Positions 45,501 through 56,300 of a stretch of DNA of 64,000 nt are shown piece after piece. Below the pieces are notes generated by a model. It searched no databases. It saw only the letters and a list, made by a program, of their open reading frames with translations, and had not been told where the DNA came from. The stretch spans positions 744,001-808,000 of the forward strand of contig MU271149.1 of assembly GCA_021432605.1 (NCBI GenBank). The letters run 5' to 3'. Each line of letters begins with the position of its first letter. Position 1 is the stretch's first letter. A program made the position numbers and the translations under genes. This DNA comes from Coniochaeta sp. PMI_546. Taxonomy: Eukaryota > Ascomycota > Sordariomycetes > Coniochaetales > Coniochaetaceae.

Positions 45501-45593
45501 CGGTTGAGGTCAAAGATGCTCCCCCAGACTTTGTGCAGGTTGTTTCTCTCGTGCTTATACAGCTGGTTCACATACTCTTGGTCTGAAAGCAAG

Positions 45594-47522
45594 ATGAAAG
45601 TAGAGATCCTGCTCTCTGTCGTCCTCCATGCCGCCGGCTTAATTGCTGTGCGGTATTCCGTAGACCAGTCACCAGCACCGACTGCCGGTGAACCATTCGA
45701 CGGGTATGTAAGTTACTCTATAGAGTTCTCCTCATTTCCAGATTTCGCTGGTAAGACCGCTTTTTCTATCCCGGGTCATTTCTAAGGGTAATGGCATCTG
45801 ATATCTTGGGTGCCAGGTAATAATTCAAGCCCCAACACCTTCTCCAACAACCTGCTCGAGAACATTGGCAATCTCATCGGGACGAAACCCTACATTCGCG
45901 TGGGAGGCAATACTCAAGACTATGCTCTCTACAACGCCTCCTTGCCTTATGCTCTGAATGGCACGGTAGACCCGAAGAGGTCGCCCGACTACCCAACAAC
46001 GATTCACATAGGCCCCTCCTACTTCGAGTCGTACAACACCTGGCCCAACGTCAAGTTCTCCCATGGGTTTAACCTGGGCTTAGGTGGCAATAACTCGGCA
46101 GGCTGGCAGACTCTCGTCGACACAGTCCCTCTGGCTTGCAAGGCCCTTGGGCACGACAAGCTGTACCTGTGGGAGTACGGAAACGAACCAGATCTCTTCT
46201 CGACCTCTGCCCAGGGTCCAGTAAGGCCAGCTAACTGGAACGAGAGCACCTACGTGCAACAATGGCTGAATGGGACCCGGGAAATCAAAGCACAGCTGCA
46301 GAAATATTGTCCTGATCTAGACTCGAATACCGAGTATGGTTTCCTTGGCCTGTCCTTTGCCGGTACTGGCAACAAACTGAAGGCTCCCTTGACCTGGCAA
46401 GACGGCATCAACCAGGACAAGGATATCAAGCTGTTCTCGACACACAAGTAAGCTAATGTTACGCGATGTTCTGGTGCTCCAAACCAGATGCTAACAACAT
46501 CCCTCTAGCTACATCAGCGGTGCAACTTCTCCTGGCGTGACACTGCAGGGTACTCTCATGAACGTAAGTTCGCTTCGGATCAGATAACGGGTCGTTTATC
46601 CACGTTAATGAAATGCCTTTTAGCACACTGTCACCATGCGATCAGTAGACTCTCATATAACCGAGTATAACAAGATCCTCGCCATCGACCCCTCGGCACC
46701 ACCCCTTATCTTCGGGGAGACCAACTCACTCTACAACCAAGGCAGACCAGGCCTCTCCAACACCTTCGGCGCCGCTCTGTGGGGAGTCGACTTCAACCTC
46801 TACTCCGCCAGCGTCAACATACGCCGCGTGCACATGCACATGGGCACCAACTACCGGGTATGTGCCACTCCCTGAGAGGCTTTCTCAATAAACCTATACT
46901 AACGAACCCCCAGTACCAAGCCTGGCAGCCGATCGACACCAACATCACCGCCAAAGGCACCAAAGCCCCCTATTACGGCAGCATAGCCGTGGCGGCTTTC
47001 CTGGGCCACATCCCCACCGCTCCGGTATCCATAGCCCAAATCCCTCTCTCCTCCGCGACAGAAGCTGCCTACGCGGCCTACGCCGGCTCCAGCTCCTCGC
47101 TCGCCGGCGCGGCGCGCACGCTCACCCGCATCGCAGTACTGAACTTGAACAGCTACAACAGCACCGTGGACGGCGAGGGTCTCGCGCCCCTGCCTGAGGG
47201 CGAACTTGTCCCCAGACCGAGCAAGAACTACACCTTCGACCTCGGCCCGGCGGCGGTGGGCAAAGTGGCATTCGTGAGGAGGTTGTGGGCGAATGGGAGC
47301 GACGCTATTACAGGCATCACGTGGGATGGGTGGAGCTATAACTTTGAGCTTGACGAGGGACGGCCGGTGAGGTTGAGCAATGTCACCGTTGGAGAAAGGG
47401 TCAAGGTTGCCGGAGATGGGAGCGTCACTGTCGCTGTCCCGGATTCGAGCGCGGTTGTGTTGGACTTTGGGAGGGGGGCTGCGTGCAAGAGGAGGAGAGA
47501 TGCTGTTGGTAAGAGCCTTTAG
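45594..47522 (+). CDS. Secreted glycoside hydrolase family 79 (beta-glucuronidase-like)
   Basis: Five exons: 45594-45750, 45817-46447, 46509-46563, 46624-46857 and 46914-47522; 561 residues. The N-terminus MKVEILLSVVLHAAGLIAV is a signal peptide, so the product is secreted. Fungal GH79 enzymes cleave glucuronic-acid-containing side chains of arabinogalactan or related glycans. The acid/base motif YGNEPD has Glu176, and FGETNS has the candidate nucleophile Glu313 (spliced numbering). The small third exon supplies YISGATSPGVTLQGTLM. Several N-glycosylation sequons (NNS, NGT, NAS, NST, NGS) are visible. The C-terminal beta-sandwich ends in a short basic tail. Intron placement maintains the frame and core motifs at every junction. 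Confidence 0.9.
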
Positions 47523-48765
47523 AGTGCATGGGCTACGTGCATCACACTTCTCCACGCACTTACACGGACTACTGTAGGCGACTGATCAAGGAGATGGATG
47601 CTCTGGACAATAAGACGCCAAGCCGATCCTATTAGATACGTACTAAGTGAGGTAGTTGTCAATGCGTAAACATGGTAATCCTCCCAATGGCGTATACAAC
47701 ATTACTCGGCAGCCCGAAGTCGCGCAGACAACCCATATCATCTGGTCAAGAACCTTCCCGCTGGCGGCCTTGCTCGTCAAGATCTGGTCTGAACTCCTCA
47801 TCGCGTTTTCCTCTCTAAGACAAAGCTCGACCGCGATAACGACATGGCAGCTCAAACCGCTACGACAGGGCAGTCCAAGTCCGCTTCTCTGGGAACGGAA
47901 AGTCTCCCAATCTCCACAAGTGGCTCTTCAGACATCCGGACGGCCGGGAGGCTATAGGTGACCGCCGGCTGGAGTTCTTCAAGTGATTGGGAGGATAGCT
48001 GTGATGAGAGCAGTGGGGACGAAGACAATGATATGCGGGATGACACCCTAGTCAGTAGCGCTGTCAGGGATGGACACGCGATCGATCATCAGGCCGTTAA
48101 CGGCGGCGAGGAGCAGTTGGATGAATCTAACATCGATCGTTTATGATAAGGACGCGGAAGCTGATAGCGATGACGATGATGATGATGAAGAGGAAGAGCA
48201 ATGTGGTAGTAGCTTGGCTGACAGCGTGGGGAGCGTCTTGGACGGCTATGAACTCATCACGCGGCTGGAAGCGCCTGTCACTACACTCGGGCGACGATAC
48301 CTGGCCATTCCTTTATTCGACCTCGAGACTGAGAGGCGATCAGCACTCACAGGTCGAAAATTAAATAGATGGGGACGGGCTTATTGCCATAGCTGAGAAA
48401 ACGAACCGAGCTATAAACAAGTCAAAGTACCTGGCACAGAAACCGCTCCTGAGACTGCTGGCCACCTGTCACTAGGAAATAGTATACATAACAAGGTCAT
48501 TTGTCGACGCTAGATTCCCATCTCCAAGCCGGTATAGACATCTAAACGTGTCCGAACTCCATTCCCAACAAGCCAAAATAGACACACATCGACCCTCACA
48601 ATTCAGTCATAATGAAGAGTGCTCGTGATCATGTCGAGGTATATGTAATTGTTGGCAGCGCTTCTCAGGCACTCGGTCAAGCACGAGCGAGCGCATCTCG
48701 TCCCTCGATCGGTTCACAGGTATTGTCATGAGGCGGTGACCAGCCTCGTCCGTGAGTGATAATAT
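47523..48765. other. convergent region with unresolved acidic ORFs
   Basis: This lies between GH79 (+) and the membrane-protein gene (-). It contains the unresolved ORFs described at 47844-48397. Downstream of those I see no gene. Confidence 0.4.
47844..48397 (+). pseudogene. unresolved acidic ORF pair (gene of uncertain structure or pseudogene)
   Basis: Two adjacent plus-strand frames read as protein with Asp/Glu/Ser-rich composition. The first has an ATG at 47844 (MAAQTATTGQSKSASLG) and, after a TAG, continues as GWSSSSDWEDSCDESSGDED to about 48146. The second frame, starting near 48070, holds DADSDDDDDDEEEEQ-like residues and then YELITRLEAPVTTLGRRYL, ending before 48397. The TAG lies at CTATAG|GTGACC, which has acceptor and donor features, but no intron joins the frames cleanly. 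It may be a decayed gene or one with a splicing pattern I cannot resolve. No family is recognised. Confidence 0.3.
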
Positions 48766-49587
48766 TCATGCGTATTGCGTCCGCAGAGGCAGTTTCCGGT
48801 CAAGGGTATGGAATGCTTGCGTTCTCGGTGTAAAAGGCACTGCTGTCCTAGGCGTCCTGGGCTGCATCTCCCACTCTTTATCAGTGGTGGGCGCGTCGTC
48901 GTCGTCGTCATCGTTGTCGATATCGAGCTCCTTATTCGGCATCATGGCCCATATCGCGAGGCCTAGGTTGACTACGTACAGGAAGAGCATGTACGTCGTC
49001 ACCGCAAACGTCCCTTTGGCCATCATGCACTGCTTCTCGGCACCATACTTCCGCGCGATGTCGCAGCCGTACCGAATGTACCACGCCACGGGACTCGGAT
49101 ACCTGGGGTCGGCGTAGTCCGGCCCGGCCTGGCCGTAGAGGCTCGTTGAGTACAGGGCCGTCATAGCGATACCGAAGAAAAGGCCGACGATCGGGTACCA
49201 AACCCTCATGATGAAGCCGATCATCTTCGTGAGTAGGACGAAGAGAGAAATGACTGATATGGCGACGTTGAACTCGGTTATTCTGGGGACATGGTTAGTG
49301 TGTCTGCTTGTAGTATCTCAAACCGCAAGGACCTCGACTCACGTTGACGACCATACAAGGGGTATCTTTGGTAGTGGCCGGTGATTGGCGTAGGCGTAGA
49401 GAATCATGTTGGGATTCGAGTTGAGGCCTTCGTTAAAGCCGATCTGCCAGAACTTGGTCCGGTAGAGATCTGGCTGCTCGATGCCGAAGAGGACCAGAAT
49501 AGGAACGAGCCCGGCGAGCTCGGCCACCATAAGCCAGTACATCGGATTCCGAACCCTCCATTTGCGATGTAGCAAAAAGTAACCCAT
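48766..49587 (-). CDS. Four-transmembrane protein of unknown function
   Basis: Exons 49587-49343 and 49282-48766 (60-nt intron), 253 residues. Splicing gives VWSSTITEFNVAIS. Four hydrophobic segments can be seen: YWLMVAELAGLVPILVLFGI, FNVAISVISLFVLLTKMIGF, PIVGLFFGIAMTALYSTSLY and FAVTTYMLFLYVVNLGLAIW. Between TM3 and TM4 a loop contains CDIARKYGAEKQC with paired cysteines. The C-terminus is hydrophilic, with an acidic stretch (DIDNDDDDDDAP) followed by RTP motifs, and should be cytosolic. I do not recognise a named family; it may be a conserved fungal membrane protein. The start is the ATG at 49587. Confidence 0.75.
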
Positions 49588-52500
49588 TCTGACACCGTAT
49601 GCTGATGTTGCCCGGCTTTCCCAACCGGTCTCTTATCGAATGAACCCAGAAACGAGATTCCCAAGTGTTATCCTGCTTGGCCGTGAGGTCCGTCGTGTCC
49701 GGCGGCTGATATCGCGACCCCTCACTTTGCTGACGCCCAATCCAACGACCAAGATCCTCAATTATGCGAATGTCGTGCTGGCTGCCAGCAGTCGCAAATG
49801 GACCTTCACATCAGATCTCAGGATGTAAAATCAAATCTCGTCGAACAGCACTGCTGGTAAGAAACGGAAGCTCGCGAAGCAAGAGAGGAGGAGAACAGGC
49901 GCCCCCTTGGCAAAAGTGCAACGATGGATTGATTTAAGGCGCCGCTTGGCCGCCGCCCAAAGGCAGTGGCCGTGAGACGACAAATCAAGGTGGTTGCACC
50001 AAAGCGGCAGCCAGAGTCGAAGCCGACGAGTCGGATGCAAGTCAATCAACGCAATCACAGGCTAGATGCAAGACCTGACCAATGAGAGATCCGGATCCCG
50101 CAGAGGTCGCAGCAGCATAAGCGCCGGGAAGGAGAGATGCTGACCACGATTGGCTGGGAATTCGACGACATGGTGGTCACAGCAGCCAATCCCGTGGATT
50201 CAGCGATACGCGGGGACTTCCTAACGATTTACCGCCAGACCATCGTCCTCTTCGAGGTCCAGAGTCTCACCATTGCTTGTGTGCGTGGGTGCATGTGTGC
50301 ATGTAACTGCCACGAGAGCGGTTCTTCCCATCGACGCCATCTACACTAGGTGGTGTTGGAGCGGCCCCTTTGTCGTCGCCGCCGTTGTGCATACGGATTT
50401 AATCTTCATTCTAATCCCGTACTCCCGGATGGTGGTCTACCAGGAGTCACTTGGGACGAAATCGGCGCCTGGACGACAAGATCCGTACAACAAAATCGCA
50501 CACACCGCGATAGGTCACCGGTGGTTTACACGTTTGCACATGTACGGCATCCCGGCGATGAGCAGACGCGTGTTTGATCCGTCAGCATCGTACACAATAC
50601 GCGACCAGGTCGATTTCTCCAGTTCGTCCGGAGAAGGGACGGCATTACAGTGCCGAGCCCGGACGGGCTCTCTGTCCATGGTTGCGTGGCCGTCGACTGA
50701 AGAATGGAGCTGCCAGGAAGTTGGCTGGTGTGACGAGGGGTCCTACAAATGGAAGCAGCCTGCACTGGTCGGGAATTTTTGTGACCAGTGGTATCATATG
50801 GACTACTGTGTAGAAGGTAGGTACAGTAGGTAGGTACGTTAGTCCAGCAATGCTGCAGGAAACGCACGAAATGGGCGTCGTGCCATCAATAGTACGTGTC
50901 CAGCCTTAAGGCCCCCGAATAGAAAGCTATCTTTCTGGATATAGGTAACATTGAGGTTTTTCCGTTAAGGTAGGCCTAGAAGTGTAGAACCTAGATAGTT
51001 TGACCTCACATTTTGTTGTACACGTGTATAACAAGTGCCCATAACATCAAATGACGTGCATTCTTGGTCGCATGGTGCTAGCCTCGTACTTCGACGAAGT
51101 GAGGCGCGACAAACCGGCCGCGAAGCAAGAACGCACGAGCAGTAGTGCAGACCAACCTGGCCAAGTACCAGGAGATGACTCTTGGCTTGGGTCCCGTAGT
51201 CGTCAACGCATACATTGCTGCCAAATTAGCCTCGTCTGAGTGGTGGGTGGCGGCTTCAGTATCACTGAGTGCAAATCCAGCTGGTTCTCGAGCCTGGGCA
51301 AATTCCAAGTCTACCCTACACTCACCACAACAGTATGGATGATCATTTGCTCAAAGTCCAGAGGAGGCCCCAAAAACCACGCCATATTTTGCTTTGTAAA
51401 GTGTCCCGACTAGTCCAAACTTTGCGGCACGCTGCCGATCGCACTTGATCTACACGTTACCAGCCTCGCAGTGAAATCCGATCACTAAAACCGGAAAGAT
51501 CTGCCTTGTCCATCTTTTGTGGCCCCCCTTTCACATTGCAATGGCAGAATGGCCAGAAGTTCCGTTGTTGGGCAGCAACAGACACGTAATGAGCCGTACC
51601 TACATCTAAATGTGAAGAAGGCAACATTGATCTTATAATGCAAAACCAAACGAAGTGAGCTCAACTCCGGTAAACTGCCTCATGACCAAAACTTGGATAT
51701 CGTAATTGGATCCGTGGAGGACGCGTTGACGATTCCAGCATTTCTTCTCGATCACTCAGGCACACGGTGGATCGCAGCTTGCTCTCAATTTTTTTTTTTT
51801 GTCTTTTTCGTTTTAGCTCCCGCAGATTCGATCTGAAGCAATGGAACATAAGGTAACTTCGAGAACAACCGAGGAAGGCACAGGACGTACGTGTACAGTT
51901 ACAACGGGCGACGATAACATTACCGGTAACGCAGTCGAGAAACCCGTATTTTAGTTCGATACGTTCTTAGCGCGGTACGGTACTTCCAGGTTGTTAGATT
52001 TGCATCTTTGCTTCAACTAGACTATAGTGTACTTGCGCGTTAAAAAGGGCATAGAGAGGCACAGTAGTGTAGGTATTTGGGTTTACCGTGATCCACATAT
52101 GCAAGCAAAGTGTTCATTGGAAACCGGCAACAAGAGCTGCCCCAGTAACTTTTTCTCCATTCTCCAGCCTCATCGTGCTCTTGTTGGTGCCACCCTTGAT
52201 GGGCGATCTCGGTAGCTTCAAGTCACCGAGGCATCCTCGAAAGTCTGCTGCTATCCTACCAGAGACTGGATTGTCTACCCGTCTTCATTGCTGTTGATCG
52301 TGGACGGATGGCGTCTTGTCTTGACAGTCCAAGCTCGCCGTAATCAGGCATCAGGCTCGACATCTTGGAAGTTGGAATCTGGAATACACATGTACATCAG
52401 GTCCGAGAAAAGAAGTGAGAAGCTGGAGATATCCCGGTCTTGAACCGACTTAGATAATCAAGGGTGGAGCATGTGGAGGGACCCCTGGCTGCCGCATTGT

Positions 52501-53308
52501 CCAAAATCGCACCAGAAAGGCTTCTAGACCTCGACCGGCCTTTGACCCCCTGTTACCCTCCTTCATCTCTCTCAGTCTCTCTCTCGCATCCCACGGCAAG
52601 CACCTCGCCCTCGATTCGAGAAAACTTACCACACACAGTACGGGTTCTCAGCAATTTCTGCGCCCAATGCACCTCGATACTGCTAGCTCTCCTGCTGTCC
52701 ATACAGTGTCTGCGGCGTCTGTTGATCTGCCTAGCGGCCAGCACCTTCACCAACCTCTTCTCGCTGTGCTAGGTACCTCGCCTGCTACGTCTCCACCCGC
52801 CGTCCTACCTGTATTCCATTGAGGACACTTGCCTGGGACCGGAGTCTGGTCCCAAGTCGTACCACCCATTTTGCCCCATCTGCCCTCATAACTGCCCAGG
52901 GACACGAGCACTGAGACGGTGACATCGCGGTCCACTCACGGTCTTCCGGTTTTACTTCAAACAAAACGGAACTCTCGTCATTTCCCGCTGCCTTCTGCTT
53001 CCGTCGTACCGGTGTTGCTTGCTTGATCCTCCGCCAGCTGAAGCTCATTCGCACTCTGTCTGACCGGAGGCCATGCGCCTGGTCACGGAGCCGCTGTCTT
53101 TGAGATATCCGGGCACCGCCAACCAAAAATCCATGGAAGCCAGGTCCTGACCACGGCTCTTCTTACCTTCGTTTGCATCTGCTACAGCCCTCCGGCTCTC
53201 CGCGTTCTCTGAGCCGTCACCTCAACTGCAGGCTGACCTCACCGTACTGATGCTTGAGCCCCCCTGTGGTGTCACTTCCATAATCCTAAACTAGTAAGGT
53301 TTCTATTA
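49588..53308. other. 3.7-kb region before the hybrid histidine kinase
   Basis: No protein gene is supported. From about 52.46 to 53.3 kb the plus strand is pyrimidine-rich (several CTCTCTC-like runs) and probably represents the long leader of the kinase gene, with an upstream ORF at 52464-52772 (102 codons). A poly-T run of 11 bases lies at about 51789-51799. An ORF at 50273-50833 (+) has cysteine-containing segments (WSCQEVGWCDEGSYKW) but no start, signal or motif that would allow a call. Confidence 0.5.
52464..52772 (+). promoter_or_regulatory. possible upstream ORF in the kinase leader
   Basis: A 102-codon ORF beginning at an ATG (MEHVEGPLAAALSKIAPERL) lies 0.5-0.8 kb before the kinase start. 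If the leader is transcribed from this point it would act as an upstream ORF. The transcription start is unknown. Confidence 0.3.
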
Positions 53309-56300
53309 ATGCCGTTGGAGCCTCAGAAGTGGAATCCCCTCCCAGGCCAGGACGACGTTTCTCCCTCTTCCCACCACCTCCCCAAGCCGCATCCTGTACC
53401 AACGCCACTCTCCAGACCGGCGACCCCCTTGCCTGCGGCCACAGGCCCGCTCGCTGAAGCCATCCGGCAAAGCGCTGATAATATATCGGACGAAGCGACC
53501 AGGCAGATTCAACAGCTGGTACGCGACTGGACGCCTGAAATCAGCCGGTATGGTTTAACATCCACGACTTTAGTGCGCGATCAACCCGCCGTCAAAAAGG
53601 AGCCCACTGCGGACCAGCAATTCGTACCACGCCAAACACCATCTCATCACTCCGGCGATCCTCCGCTAAGACGACCGGCGCTCCAGGGCAAGCGGCCCTC
53701 GGAGGAGGAGGAAGACGACGAGGTCAACGGTCTCAACGAGGGTTCTCCTGCGGTAAAGAAGGCCCGCTTGTCAGCTCCCGGCAGGATCGATCTCGAATCC
53801 TTGCCATCTACTCCAGCCTCTCGCATACCTGACCCAGATCTTGCGGCATCCCCCCTATTTTATTCTATGTCGTCGTCGAAACATCCACTCGGACGACCGC
53901 CGAGCTGGTCTGCGTCGGAGGCTGCGGCCTCCATGATTGTCGGTGAGCCGCACAAAGGCGTCACCACAGTCAGGCTCCCCAAGGGACAGATTCCTGGAAG
54001 TCCTGCACGGTCTGCAAGTACTCCTGGTAGCTGGGCATCCTTCGAAATTGCCGGTACGACACGCAGTCCTGACAACAGATCGCTACCACCGGCGTTACAG
54101 CTCCTTCAACAAGCCAGCGTGATCGAACTTCTAGAGCAGGATGAGAGACCAACGTTCGTGATTGACCTTCAGAACCCGGCCAACTTCAGCCCGGGACCCA
54201 TTAACATCGTTTTCGCCAATGCCTCTCTTAGGGCTTCAAGTGGCGTGATTGGACTGGTACTAGGGGACTCGGCTGATCCGGAACATAACCCAGACTCCTC
54301 GCGGTTCAAGGCCTGGATGTTGAGCTTTGTGAAAAACAACGAAGCAATGGACGTGTGCCCCCCCTCTTTGTCCTATGGAGGTATCAGCTGGACGTGCTCG
54401 ACCCTTAGGAGACGATTTCGATTTGTCAGTGGAAATACAAGCGCTGTGTCGAACACGCCAACGTCCCCAAGCCCTCTGGCACAAGCATCGTCGGTTCTAG
54501 ATCAACGAGCGCGGGGCCCTACCTCGGCAAGAGCCATCGACATCCCTCGGGAGCGACCCGCGAGCGAAATTGACTATTTCGGAGGCGCGGAACGGCCCTC
54601 GAGTGCGGCCAGCTCTCACGCGAGATCCCACTCGGAGCCTAGGCCGAAACCTGACGCTATTTCGGACTCCATTCTTGGCTACAAGGATGACTACAACGCC
54701 CTTAGTGCCGAGCCAGAGGAGTCAGTGTTGACGTTCGACTGGACAAGAATCCCCATCGACACTCCGAATATACCTGCGCACGTCTCCTTCGCCCAATCTG
54801 TAGACTGGGCATCAACCCCGCTTGGCCCCTTGGAGACCTGGCCCTCGGAGCTGCGATCCATGTCAAACATGATCATGGGCAGTCCGCATCCGGCAGCCAT
54901 GTACTGGGGTCCCGAATATGTCGCCATCTACAACGAAGCGTATATTGCCCTGGCGGGACAAAAACATCCGCAACTGATGGGGATGAGGTATCAAGATGCA
55001 TGGGCGGAGATATGGCACGACATCGAGCCGTTCTTCGACGCCGCTTGGAACGCAGGCCAGGCCACAATGAAACATGACGATAGGCTCTTTCTCACCCGAA
55101 ATGGTTATATCGAGGAAACGTATTTCAACTGGGCTATCATTCCTCTGGTCGGAGGAGACGGATCTGTTGTCGCGATTTATAATCCTGCTTTCGAGAATAC
55201 CCGACGAAAGATCAACGAGAGGAGAATGTTGGCTCTGAATGAAGTTGGCGAAAAGATATCTCAGGCCCGAGATGTCAAGGGGTTCTGGACACAGGTGCGA
55301 CAGGGGCTTGAATACAGCGAATATGACGTCCCCTTCGCTCTGATTTATTCAGTCACTGATGACTCGGAGAGCGAGGTTTCATCAATGCATTCCGGAAGCC
55401 TTGCAAACCCGCCTCAGATCAGCCTAGAAGGATCTTTGGGGGCTCCTGCAGGCCATCCGGCCGCTGTCACAGGCATGGATCTTCGCACGAGCGATGAGGG
55501 GTTTGCCCCATATATGAGAGATGTGCTGGCCCATCCGTCTACTCCTGTCGTACTGAGGTTAGAAGATGGGACATTGCCGGAAGAACTTATCGAAGGCCTA
55601 GCTTGGAGAGGGTTTGGCGATGCGTGCCGCACAATCGTGGTATTTCCCGTTCATCCCACTACAGGAGATAGTGTGGTTGGTTTCATTGTGCTGGGAGTCA
55701 ACCCTCGCCGACCCTACGATGACGATTACGAGCTCTTTGTTAATCTCTTGGCAAGACAACTCGCAACCTCTCTTGCATCGGTGGTGTTGTTCGAGGAGGA
55801 GATCAAGAGGGGGCAGAAAGCTGCCCGCCTTGCAGCATTGGATCGCCAGGAGCTGTCGCTGCAGTTGCGTCAGCGGACACAGGAAGCAATCGAAAGTGAA
55901 TACCGATTCACCAGGATGGCCGAGTTCGCCCCCGTTGGCATGTTCATCGCCGACGGCCAGGGCATAATCAACTACTGCAACGACACCTGGTGGGAGATAT
56001 CGCGTCATCCAAGATCAACAAACACGATGGACGTCTGGATGCAAAGCATACGAGACGAAGACAGACCAGGAGTAGAGGAGGTGTGGAAGAAGCTGGTTAA
56101 CGACAAGATCTCTATAAGTCACGAATTCCGGTTCAAGAACTCGCGAGTTGCACACGATGGCCACCCTATCGATACCTGGGTTCTGATGAGCGCATACCCC
56201 GAAAAGGACGAGCAAGGGGATCTGAAAAGCATATTTGGCTGTATGACGGATATCTCTCAGCAGAAGTGGGCCGAGAATTTCCAAAAACTGAGGAGGGAGG

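Larger units (their letters stand above)
44483..45593. promoter_or_regulatory. divergent promoter region SSADH / GH79
   Basis: 1.1 kb between divergent genes. It contains a short degenerate tandem of AAGCTCCTCC-type units at about 44689-44733 and a TATATAAA at 45493-45500 before the GH79 gene. The ORFs here are short and have no motifs. Confidence 0.5.
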
